From assembly GCA_002428605.1 (NCBI GenBank), contig DIXH01000091.1, forward strand, positions 1-31,364: a stretch of 31,364 nt of DNA, written 5' to 3'. Source of the DNA: Clostridiaceae bacterium UBA6085. Its GTDB lineage: Bacteria > Bacillota > Clostridia > Clostridiales > Clostridiaceae. Below are positions 25,522-31,364 of this stretch, one piece after another. Under the pieces are notes generated by a model. The model ran no database searches, had not been told where the DNA came from, and saw only the letters and a list, made by a program, of their open reading frames with translations. How positions within the stretch are numbered: the stretch's first letter is position 1; the number at the start of each line of letters is the position of its first letter. A program made the position numbers and the translations under genes.

Positions 25522-26241
25522 TCAGAGATAGACCTTCAGTATTCCGGAGGGTCCGGATTCTAACGTCGCCGCACCATAACCCGCCTTATTGATTGAAAGT
25601 TCCCTTTCAAAACCAAATTTCCCCGCGATATTCATTATTATGGCAGCCCCGGTGGGGGTAGCCATCTCGCCTGTCATTCCGGTGGAATAGTAAGGGGCAC
25701 CTTCAAGCAGGATCCTTGTCATCGGTGCGGGTATGTCCATGTCACCCTTCCAGAGCCTGATCTTCCCGGAACCGACCTGAATAGGTGTCGAAATTACGCT
25801 GCCTACACCAAAGTATTCAAGGCCTGACACAGCCCCGACAATATCAATAAGCGTATCCACCAGCGATTCCCCCCTGTATGTGAGAGATTTCTCAGAGCAG
25901 CCATGCGCCCTTGCCTTTGCATTCACCATGCTATTGAAGATTCTGACGCATTTCCCTTTAACAGCCTCTTCGAGTCTACTCCCCTGAATCATCTCTGCCA
26001 CTTCAGCCGAAGCTTTTACTCCGAGCCTCTTTTCCGCTTCCTCAGAGACACTTGTGTTGAAGTATGTCGCTGTTCCACCATTTAGCGAAAGCTTATGGAT
26101 CTCAAGTCCAAAGCTCCATTCTGGCAGGACCCTCAGTATCCTCTCTTCAAGATGCTCAACAGGCATCCCCATATCCAGGAATGCTCCCGTCACCATATTC
26201 CCGCTGATCCCGCAAGTGCAGTCAAAATAAGCAGCTCCCAT
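25522..26241 (-). CDS. larC: LarC-like protein, N-terminal (LarC1) domain only, divergent
   Basis: LarC inserts nickel into the pincer cofactor of LarA in a CTP-dependent reaction. This 239-residue protein matches the N-terminal part: FDCTCGISGNMVTGAFLDMG (residues 6-25), VDTLIDIVGA (128-137), IPAPMTRILLEG and GEMATPTGAAI (191-201). It stops at GILKVYL, where the family's LarC2 region would follow, and the next gene starts 13 bp later. The histidine motif I expect before VDxxxDIVGA (HFHEVG) reads TYRGES at 121-126, and the later AHG is replaced by WKG. It may be a repurposed or partner-dependent LarC. GGAGG precedes ATG 26241. Its link to larA through gene order supports some role in that system. 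Confidence 0.82.
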   Translation of the reverse strand: MGAAYFDCTCGISGNMVTGAFLDMGMPVEHLEERILRVLPEWSFGLEIHKLSLNGGTATYFNTSVSEEAEKRLGVKASAEVAEMIQGSRLEEAVKGKCVRIFNSMVNAKARAHGCSEKSLTYRGESLVDTLIDIVGAVSGLEYFGVGSVISTPIQVGSGKIRLWKGDMDIPAPMTRILLEGAPYYSTGMTGEMATPTGAAIIMNIAGKFGFERELSINKAGYGAATLESGPSGILKVYL

Positions 26242-26310
26242 AAGGCACCTCCAGCTATGATTACATTTTTCAGTCTAATTTTAACATGTCATCATGCCAT
26301 AATAACATAA

Positions 26311-26339
26311 TTGACACAGTATCCTGTTTTATTTATAAT
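26311..26339 (+). promoter_or_regulatory. Consensus sigma-A promoter of the DUF3842 operon
   Basis: TTGACA (26311-26316) and TATAAT (26334-26339) are both perfect hexamers with an ideal 17-bp spacer. Transcription should start near 26346. Such a strong core promoter would need a repressor if expression is conditional; the inverted repeat just downstream is a candidate operator. Confidence 0.93.
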
Positions 26340-26344
26340 GAATC

Positions 26345-26372
26345 TTGACAAGGTTGTAAAGTATTTTGTCAA
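26345..26372. promoter_or_regulatory. Inverted repeat at the DUF3842 transcription start
   Basis: TTGACAA (26345-26351) and TTGTCAA (26366-26372) are perfect 7-bp inverted arms separated by 14 bp. They begin at the expected start point of the consensus promoter, so they could be a repressor site. Confidence 0.5.
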
Positions 26373-26394
26373 TTACTGCCCAAGGATAGGTGTG

Positions 26395-26826
26395 ATGACA
26401 TTGAGAGTGGCAATCATAGACGGACAGGGCGGAGGAATCGGAAAGAGCATAATCGAGCGGATAAAGAAGCTGCATCCTGATAAATTCGAGATAATAGCCC
26501 TTGGAACGAATTCAATGGCTACCACGGGCATGAAGAGGTCCGGGGCCGATATCGGTGCAACAGGCGAAAACGCCATTCTGGTCAATGCACCCAAAATGGA
26601 TGCGATAATGGGACCAATGGCAATCGTTATCCCAAACTCGATAATGGGAGAGATAACTCCGGCAATGGCACAGGCGATCGGCAACAGTCCGGCGCTGAAG
26701 ATACTTATCCCTCTCAACAGGTGCAATGTTGAGATACCGGGTACAAGAGACCTTAACATCAATGAATTATTGGACTTCTCAGTAGACGAACTTCTGAGAC
26801 ATTACAACGCCACGAAGGCACTGTAG
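26395..26826 (+). CDS. DUF3842 family protein
   Basis: This 143-residue cytoplasmic protein begins MTLRVAIIDGQGGGIGKSII, a glycine-rich strand-loop like a nucleotide-binding motif, and continues IALGTNSMATTGMKRSGADIGATGENAI, IVIPNSIMGEITPAMA and ILIPLNRCNVEIPG. I recognise these as the conserved blocks of DUF3842, a Firmicute family of unknown function. I start at ATG 26395 because upstream codons would overlap the promoter and inverted repeat. It is the first gene behind a perfect sigma-A promoter. A terminator-like hairpin overlaps its stop codon, so downstream expression is probably reduced. Confidence 0.85.
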   Translation: MTLRVAIIDGQGGGIGKSIIERIKKLHPDKFEIIALGTNSMATTGMKRSGADIGATGENAILVNAPKMDAIMGPMAIVIPNSIMGEITPAMAQAIGNSPALKILIPLNRCNVEIPGTRDLNINELLDFSVDELLRHYNATKAL

Positions 26827-26840
26827 CCTTCTGTGGCGTT
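26806..26840 (+). terminator. Hairpin over the DUF3842 stop codon, partial terminator
   Basis: AACGCCACGAAGGC (26806-26819) pairs with GCCTTCTGTGGCGTT (26826-26840) with one bulged base, followed by ATTTATTTTA and then the ribosome-binding site of the next gene. It fits an intra-operon attenuating terminator. Confidence 0.7.
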
Positions 26841-26861
26841 ATTTATTTTAGGAGGAAGAAG

Positions 26862-27392
26862 ATGAAGACAAACACAAGATCACTTACATTATCAGCACTA
26901 TTCATAGCGCTTGGAATCCTTGTACCGCAGGTATTCCATCTGTTTGGAGGAACCGGCCCGGTATTCCTGCCGATGCACATTCCGGTGCTGCTCGCAGGCT
27001 TCATCATCGGTGGAAGGTATGCGGCAATCGCTGGGTTTGCAACTGTAATACTAAGCTCTCTGTTAACCGGCATGCCCCAGCCTCCCGTACTTTATTTCAT
27101 GCTTGTCGAGGTCACAGTCTACGGTTTAGCTGCAGGCTTGTTCTACAAGAAGATGAAGCTTAACGTATTCGTTTCGCTGATCCTCGCGATGCTTACAGGA
27201 AGAGCCGCCCTTGCAATGACAGTATTCACTCTGCAGCCCCTTCTCGGCCTGAAGCTGTCCCCTGCCATATACATGACAGGTGCAATAATGAACGGGATAC
27301 CCGGAATAGCGATCCAGCTCCTGCTTATCCCATTCCTGGTCCTATCCCTTGAAAAGGCAGGTGTACATCTCAGTGAACGCAAGGCTGGCTAA
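26862..27392 (+). CDS. ECF transporter S component, substrate unknown
   Basis: This 176-residue integral membrane protein has about five or six helices. The stretch LPMHIPVLLAGFIIGGRYAA (residues 37-56) and SSLLTGMPQPPVLYFMLVEVTVYGLAAGLFYKK are typical of energy-coupling-factor S subunits, which bind a vitamin or metal cofactor and share an EcfAA'T module encoded elsewhere. The exact specificity cannot be read from sequence here. GGAGG precedes ATG 26862. Its neighbours are two domains of unknown function, and the next gene overlaps its 3' end, which implies coupled expression. Confidence 0.85.
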   Translation: MKTNTRSLTLSALFIALGILVPQVFHLFGGTGPVFLPMHIPVLLAGFIIGGRYAAIAGFATVILSSLLTGMPQPPVLYFMLVEVTVYGLAAGLFYKKMKLNVFVSLILAMLTGRAALAMTVFTLQPLLGLKLSPAIYMTGAIMNGIPGIAIQLLLIPFLVLSLEKAGVHLSERKAG

Positions 27393-27813
27393 GGAACTGC
27401 TCGAAAAGCATGATGCTGCATGCATAATACTGAAGAACAATGAAATAATCTTCACCCATGCCGGAATCGGGGTCAAGCCCCTTATCGCCTTCATGGAAAA
27501 GCCCCTGGAAGAAAGATCAGGTGACCTTGTACTTGTTGACAAGGTAATCGGAAAGGCCGCACTCCTCATGGCTGTCAAGCTTGGCATAAGGAGCATATAC
27601 ACCCCTCTCGTCAGCGAGGAAGCTCTTGATGCGGCAACAGTCCACGGGGTAATCATTGAAGCCCTGGAGACTGTCCCTTACATAATAAACAGGACAAATG
27701 ACGGAAAATGTCCTCTGGAGCAATCCGTGACCGGAATATATGATCCGGAGGAAGCCTTTGTTAAAATTAAGCAGGCTATCGCAGAATTAATGAAAAAAAT
27801 TGTAACATTATAG
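27373..27813 (+). CDS. DUF1893 family protein
   Basis: Conserved blocks are CIILKNNEIIFTHAGIGVKPLI, LVDKVIGKAALLMA, YTPLVSEEALD and the cysteine-containing INRTNDGKCPLEQSV. These match DUF1893, represented structurally by Thermotoga TM1506 with a deaminase-like fold but no known reaction. The start is uncertain: GTG 27373, 20 bp inside the upstream gene, gives a protein that begins where the family does (NARLAKELLEKH), while in-frame GTG 27361 and TTG 27349 add residues without a better ribosome-binding site. A strong terminator follows. Confidence 0.82.
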   Translation: MNARLAKELLEKHDAACIILKNNEIIFTHAGIGVKPLIAFMEKPLEERSGDLVLVDKVIGKAALLMAVKLGIRSIYTPLVSEEALDAATVHGVIIEALETVPYIINRTNDGKCPLEQSVTGIYDPEEAFVKIKQAIAELMKKIVTL

Positions 27814-27894
27814 TAAACAAAATGAATTTATTGTAAAGTGTACCGGGATTTTTGTTTCTTATTGGAGCAAATCCTTTTACCTTTATGATGCCCC

Positions 27895-27950
27895 AAAAGC
27901 TTGAAATTGCGTGATTTTTCAAAGAAATCGCGCAATTTCAAGCTTTTTTT
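27895..27950 (+). terminator. Strong intrinsic terminator after DUF1893
   Basis: Positions 27895-27917 pair with 27925-27947 over 23 bp with a single G-U wobble and a 7-nt loop, running into further T residues. It closes the DUF3842/ECF/DUF1893 operon. Confidence 0.93.
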
Positions 27951-28205
27951 CCCTTTTTCATCAACACGGATGGCCTGGTTAAGCCATTTATTAATCATTA
28001 AATTAGATTCCTCCCTTCATAAAATCGAAACATCTATTTATTTTGTATATAATAAATGCTCTGTTTTATATTTGTTACTAGATTAGCAATCGTTTACAAG
28101 TATGTTTTTTAGTATTACGATTATGTTGAACACGTTCGGTAAGACACGACAAATCACGCTGATAATTATCCGAATATTCAGTAGACACGACGTCAGGAGG
28201 TACTC
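27951..28205 (+). promoter_or_regulatory. A/T-rich leader region of the CobW-DUF362-AOR operon
   Basis: There is no gene in this stretch; the whole gap from 27814 is 392 bp including the terminator. TATAAT at 28048-28053 is the best -10, with only a poor -35 (TCGAAA, 28025-28030). That would leave a leader of about 145 nt before the cobW-like ATG. The leader contains a 9-bp direct repeat AGACACGAC (28142-28150 and 28183-28191) and a GAACACGTTC palindrome near 28127-28138. I could not match it to a known riboswitch class. Confidence 0.5.
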
Positions 28206-29357
28206 ATGGAGCACAATCACAAGCACGATCATCAAGGTCACTCGCATGACCCTGGTCACTCGCATGACCCTGGTCACTCGCATGACCCTAGTCACTCGCA
28301 TGACCATAGCCACACAAAGCATCTGCATTCAAACGATACTATGGGAAGGATGCATGAGCATATCCACAAGGATGACAAGGAAGGACCTTCGAACAAGGGA
28401 CCAAAGGTTCCTGTGACAGTAATCGGCGGGTTCCTCGGCTCAGGCAAGACTACACATGTCAATCATCTGATCAAGGCATCAAATGACACACGGGTTGATG
28501 TCATAGTAAGGGAGTTCGGTTCTATTTCCATAGATGACATGCTTGTTCATCTTCCTAAGGAAAGGGTCCATGTGTTCCCCGGTGTATCAATGCATCATGA
28601 CCCGCAGCTGATGCTTTACGGATTCCTTGACAACCTGTATGAAAGGTATGGCAAGACATTTGATTCGGTCCTCATGGAAAGCAGCGGGCTGGATAAGCCT
28701 GAAGACCTGGTACAGCTGTTCTTCCTCGGTGATGTCGCAAAGAACTACAGGCTGGGAAGCTACATAGCCATAGTCAGTGCAGATTACGGAAGCCTGGACC
28801 TTGATGAGTACAGGATTGCACGTGAGCAGGCAGCTCTTGCTGATGTGGTGATCATAAACAAGACAGACCTGGCAGACGAAGCTGAAGTCGACAAGCTCGA
28901 GGAACGCATCAGGGGAATGAACATGATGGCGAAGATAATTCGTGCAAGTTTCGGAGAGACAGATCCAAGAGAAGTCACCGACATAAGCCTCTCTGATCAG
29001 CTGGAAGGCGTATACCAGAGAGTTAAGGAAGGAAGGAGAGCATTTGGAATGGATGACATAAGGACAATAGCCCTGACTGAAACAAGACCTATGGACAAGG
29101 AAAAGGTTAATGCCTGGCTTCAGAGCCTCTTCATGAAAGATGGTACGAAGATGCTGAGAAGCAAAGGATTCTTCAGTTTTCAGGGCTTTGACGATAGATT
29201 TGAATTCCAGGCAGTAAGGAAGACCTTCCATTCGAAGGCTGACAGGAAGTGGGAAGTCGGAGAGGAACGCAAGAGTGTTGTCGTTGTAATCGGTGAAGGA
29301 CTGCCTGAAGAGAAGGAATTGCAGGCAAGCTTCAGTGAGTGCGCATATAGAGAATAA
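28206..29357 (+). CDS. COG0523/CobW-family GTPase with His-rich N-terminus
   Basis: This 383-residue G3E-family GTPase is a likely metallochaperone. Residues 1-54 are rich in His and Asp, with repeated GHSHDP units that should bind Zn, Ni or Co ions. The P-loop is GGFLGSGKTT (74-83), Walker B-like ESSG is at 158-161 and the guanine-specificity NKTD at 218-221. The C-terminal CobW_C domain ends ...VVVIGEGLPEEKELQASFSEC. The CxCC metal-transfer motif normally found after the REFG-like strand is replaced by FPGVSMHHDP (124-133). AGGAGG precedes ATG 28206. It heads an operon with a small protein, a DUF362 protein and an aldehyde oxidoreductase, so its client metal site may be in one of these. Confidence 0.92.
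   Translation: MEHNHKHDHQGHSHDPGHSHDPGHSHDPSHSHDHSHTKHLHSNDTMGRMHEHIHKDDKEGPSNKGPKVPVTVIGGFLGSGKTTHVNHLIKASNDTRVDVIVREFGSISIDDMLVHLPKERVHVFPGVSMHHDPQLMLYGFLDNLYERYGKTFDSVLMESSGLDKPEDLVQLFFLGDVAKNYRLGSYIAIVSADYGSLDLDEYRIAREQAALADVVIINKTDLADEAEVDKLEERIRGMNMMAKIIRASFGETDPREVTDISLSDQLEGVYQRVKEGRRAFGMDDIRTIALTETRPMDKEKVNAWLQSLFMKDGTKMLRSKGFFSFQGFDDRFEFQAVRKTFHSKADRKWEVGEERKSVVVVIGEGLPEEKELQASFSECAYRE
28236..28307 (+). repeat. Four tandem 18-bp in-frame repeats in the CobW-like gene
   Basis: Three identical copies of GGTCACTCGCATGACCCT (28236-28253, 28254-28271, 28272-28289) and one variant (28290-28307) encode GHSHDP units. The exact nucleotide identity points to recent slippage expansion. Confidence 0.95.
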
Positions 29358-29372
29358 AGGGGAGGAATGAAA

Positions 29373-29708
29373 ATGAGTGACGGTCGCGAAATCATCGACG
29401 AGACCTACAAGTTGGTCAAGGGTATTGCAGAATCATTGGAGGGATTCAAGGAAAGCTATTCAGCTGAGCATTATTCGGAGCTTATAGAAAGCATTTCCAG
29501 TTCTGTGGATTGGGCTAAAAAGTGTAGGAATAAGGTATGGCTGAGGTCTAAGGAAGGTACCGACCTTGCTCAGGGGTGTCTGGACGCTGCTACAGCATTG
29601 AACGAATCCATGGGTAAATCAGCGTCGCTTGACGGTGCCGCAAGCCTCAACTACAAGCTCGAATCACTTGCTAAGATAATTGCCACCAAAGCATCTGTCA
29701 TGACTTGA
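29373..29708 (+). CDS. Unrecognised 111-residue helical protein
   Basis: I do not recognise a family. The protein is acidic to neutral and soluble, with no signal peptide or membrane segment, and looks almost entirely alpha-helical, with recurring heptad-like patterns (EIIDETYKLVKGIAESLEGF, SELIESISSSVDWAKKCRN). It has two cysteines, Cys51 and Cys69, not arranged as a metal motif. GGGGAGG supports ATG 29373 over the in-frame ATG two codons earlier. It lies 15 bp after the CobW-like gene and 45 bp before DUF362, clearly within one operon, so it may be an adaptor or small subunit for those proteins. Confidence 0.75.
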   Translation: MSDGREIIDETYKLVKGIAESLEGFKESYSAEHYSELIESISSSVDWAKKCRNKVWLRSKEGTDLAQGCLDAATALNESMGKSASLDGAASLNYKLESLAKIIATKASVMT

Positions 29709-29753
29709 TGATCTCCAGAAGATCAATCATAAATATGAAAAGGGGGAAGTAAA

Positions 29754-31136
29754 TTGGCATCGAAAGTATACTTTATGAACGACAGGGCCAACAGCCTGCA
29801 GGAGAGCACTCCTTTCAAGGCAGTCAAGCTCCTCAGGGACGCAGGACTAAAGACACTGTTCAAGGAAGGCGACACTGTAGGCATCAAGATCCACATGGGC
29901 GAGTATGGAAATTCCCTTAACCTCAGGCCGCAGTGGGTCGGTGCGATAGTAGAGGAAGTCAAGAAACTTGGAGGCAAGCCGGTAATCGTTGACTGCAACA
30001 CAATAACCTTCGGAGACTATACCTCCAGAGGTATAAAGTCAGACCACCTCAGAACCATTGCAAGGCACGGCTTCACTGAAGAGGCACTCGGCTGTCCAAT
30101 ATGGATCTGCGACGGAGACTATGGATTCGATGATGTTCAGGTTGAGATTCCACACGGTGTATACATGAAGCATTCCTTCATGGGCAAGAAGCTCCTTGAG
30201 CTTGACGCTTGCATAGTCGTCACTCATTTCAAGGGACACCCAATGGGAGTCTACGGCGGAGCTCTGAAGAATGTTGGAATCGGTATGGGATCAAAGAGGG
30301 GAAAGATATCCACCCACTTCATGAACCATCCTGTTTACGGAATCCAGGCAATGGAAGCCAACCAGGCTGCTGCACAGCAGCTAGCTCAGGCACCTCATCC
30401 GAACATGGTCGACAGAGCTGTCGAAGGATGCCCGTTTGATGCCTTTGAATGGAAGGATGGAGTTTTCCACTTCCATAACGAGAAATGCGGAAAGTGCGCA
30501 GGCTGCTTCAGCGCTGCACTCTTTGCCGGACTTCTGACCTTAAAGCCTGAAATAACCGCAACCTGGGCTCCAACAATAGCTGACGCCGCTTCAGGATACA
30601 TCCACGCCATAGGCAAGGATAAGTTCCTATTCGTCAACTACGCGATGGACATATCCCCTTGGTGCGACTGTGTAAACTTCCATGACAGACCACTTGTTCC
30701 GAATATAGGAATATTCGCGTCAAAGGATCCTGTGGCAGTAGACCTGGCATGCATAGAGGCTTCTGAGTCAAAGGCTGCACTACCTGAATCAAAAGCTGAT
30801 GAATTCGGATTTGGAGACCCTGGAACTGAAAGGTTCACAAATGTATCCAGCGTAGCGAAGATAAGCCAGTGGGCTCAGTGCAACGCAGGAGAGTACAACG
30901 GACTCGGATCCACTGAGTACGTGCTTGTAGAATCAGAGCCTGCTGAAGAGACAGACTTCTGGTTCCCGCCATACACTCCTGACAACGTCTACGGAAAGGT
31001 CAACAGGGAAGCTCTACGAAGCGGAAACTACGAGCCTGGTGAGTACTTCTATGACCTGCCGAGACTTTCATTTGCAGAGCTTCATATCAAGCCAAAGGGT
31101 AAGATAGACGAAATATCTATACTTGATGAAGAGTAG
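29754..31136 (+). CDS. DUF362 protein with CxxCxxC cluster motif
   Basis: This 460-residue cytoplasmic protein has the DUF362 core: VGIKIHMGEYGN (42-53), VIVDCNT near 78, THFKGHPMGVYGGALKNVGI (157-176) and later FASKDPVAVDLACIEAS. An insert carries Cys226, then CGKCAGC with Cys245, Cys248 and Cys251, which could hold an iron-sulfur cluster although only part of a ferredoxin motif is present. The start is TTG 29754, 8 bp after AGGGGG. DUF362 proteins are often linked to iron-sulfur and redox functions but have no general defined reaction. The gene sits 43 bp before an aldehyde:ferredoxin oxidoreductase, suggesting an accessory or electron-transfer role. Confidence 0.88.
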   Translation: MASKVYFMNDRANSLQESTPFKAVKLLRDAGLKTLFKEGDTVGIKIHMGEYGNSLNLRPQWVGAIVEEVKKLGGKPVIVDCNTITFGDYTSRGIKSDHLRTIARHGFTEEALGCPIWICDGDYGFDDVQVEIPHGVYMKHSFMGKKLLELDACIVVTHFKGHPMGVYGGALKNVGIGMGSKRGKISTHFMNHPVYGIQAMEANQAAAQQLAQAPHPNMVDRAVEGCPFDAFEWKDGVFHFHNEKCGKCAGCFSAALFAGLLTLKPEITATWAPTIADAASGYIHAIGKDKFLFVNYAMDISPWCDCVNFHDRPLVPNIGIFASKDPVAVDLACIEASESKAALPESKADEFGFGDPGTERFTNVSSVAKISQWAQCNAGEYNGLGSTEYVLVESEPAEETDFWFPPYTPDNVYGKVNREALRSGNYEPGEYFYDLPRLSFAELHIKPKGKIDEISILDEE

Positions 31137-31179
31137 GATCATTGCAACACTAAATTCAATATGAGGGGGGAATTGAGAC

Positions 31180-31364
31180 ATGTTATATGGATACATGGGT
31201 AAGATGCTGTTTGTAGATCTTACAACCGGTGCCATTGAAGAAAGGGAGCTTACCAAGGACATTACCGACAAGTACATAGGCGGATATGGAATTGGAGCAA
31301 AGGTACTCTATGAGGAAATGCCGAAGGGTGCAGATCCGCTTGGACCTGACAGCATCCTTGGTTT
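31180..31364 (+). CDS. Aldehyde:ferredoxin oxidoreductase family, N-terminus only
   Basis: The first 61 codons of a frame leave the window. MLYGYMGKMLFVDLTTG, KYIGGYGIGAKVLYEEMP and DPLGPDSILG correspond to the start of the tungstopterin-binding AOR family, whose members oxidise aldehydes to carboxylates with ferredoxin, or run in reverse. GGGGGG lies upstream of ATG 31180. The cluster- and pterin-binding residues lie beyond the edge, so activity and substrate cannot be judged. It is the fourth gene of the CobW-like operon. Confidence 0.88.
   Translation, partial: MLYGYMGKMLFVDLTTGAIEERELTKDITDKYIGGYGIGAKVLYEEMPKGADPLGPDSILG

Noticed and set aside
25509..25530. Possible programmed frameshift extending LarC1 into LarC2, as reported in lactobacilli
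   Set aside because: Only 13 bp separate the larC-like stop from the activator start, and the sequence beyond is entirely the PrpR-type activator, so there is no LarC2 region to shift into.
26242..26310. TGGCATG on the minus strand as a sigma-54 promoter for the larC-like gene
   Set aside because: The -24 half matches, but the -12 position reads CATGT with no GC at the required spacing.
27971..27985. TGGCCTGGTTAAGCC as a sigma-54 promoter before the CobW-like gene
   Set aside because: The GG-to-GC spacing is 9 bp, the TTGC core is missing, and it lies over 200 bp from the gene.
28054..28205. Molybdenum/tungsten cofactor riboswitch ahead of the CobW-AOR operon
   Set aside because: The leader is A/T-rich with only short repeats, and I could not identify the conserved stems of that RNA class.
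28236..28307. Short tandem repeats that might suggest a CRISPR or minisatellite
   Set aside because: The 18-bp units are contiguous with no spacers, in frame, and encode the His-rich GHSHDP tail of a clear GTPase gene.

Overview
The window reads as chromosome from an anaerobic Firmicute, most likely a Clostridia member. This is inferred from gene content: a thiolase/CoA-transferase fermentation module, two sigma-54 activators, an aldehyde:ferredoxin oxidoreductase, a YacL-type PIN/TRAM protein, a TreP/TreA/TreR operon, strong AGGAGG ribosome-binding sites, and frequent AGG and ATA codons. No rRNA, tRNA, insertion sequence, phage gene or CRISPR array was found. Coding density is high, and several convergent pairs share bidirectional terminators.

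Layout. 1-7980: a multicopper oxidase cut by the window edge, glycerol kinase, ispD and yacL (coupled by a TTG start), radA, then on the other strand a Cof-type HAD phosphatase and an MgtC-family membrane protein. The usual radA neighbours disA, ispF and clpC are absent here. 8028-12634: a glucose-type PTS EIIA opposite a complete trehalose operon (treP-treA-treR), with a textbook sigma-A promoter and a 16-bp palindromic TreR-type operator. 12708-19644: an acetoacetate / short-chain-fatty-acid island with an AtoE-type transporter, a TauE-type exporter, a PAS-AAA-Fis sigma-54 activator and the divergent thlA-ctfA-ctfB operon. The 405-bp gap between activator and thiolase holds a -24/-12 promoter and three related palindromic sites that look like the activator's enhancers.

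19930-26241: a second sigma-54 regulon on the minus strand. It comprises a LarC-like gene and a PrpR-type activator, then an operon of a KdgT-family permease, a LarA-family nickel-pincer racemase/epimerase and a glycerate kinase, driven by a consensus-matching -24/-12 promoter with three TTGCA-N3-TGCAA-like sites upstream. Together these suggest uptake of a 2-hydroxy acid, nickel-dependent inversion at C2, and phosphorylation into glycolysis; a glycerate racemase route is the simplest reading but is not proven. The LarC-like protein is short and lacks the histidine motif expected in the family.

26395-27813: a DUF3842 protein, an ECF-transporter S component and a DUF1893 protein behind a perfect TTGACA-17-TATAAT promoter. 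28206-31364: a His-rich COG0523/CobW GTPase, an unrecognised 111-residue helical protein, a DUF362 protein with a CxxCxxC cluster, and the start of a tungsten-type aldehyde:ferredoxin oxidoreductase. This looks like one metal-handling/redox operon that continues beyond the window.
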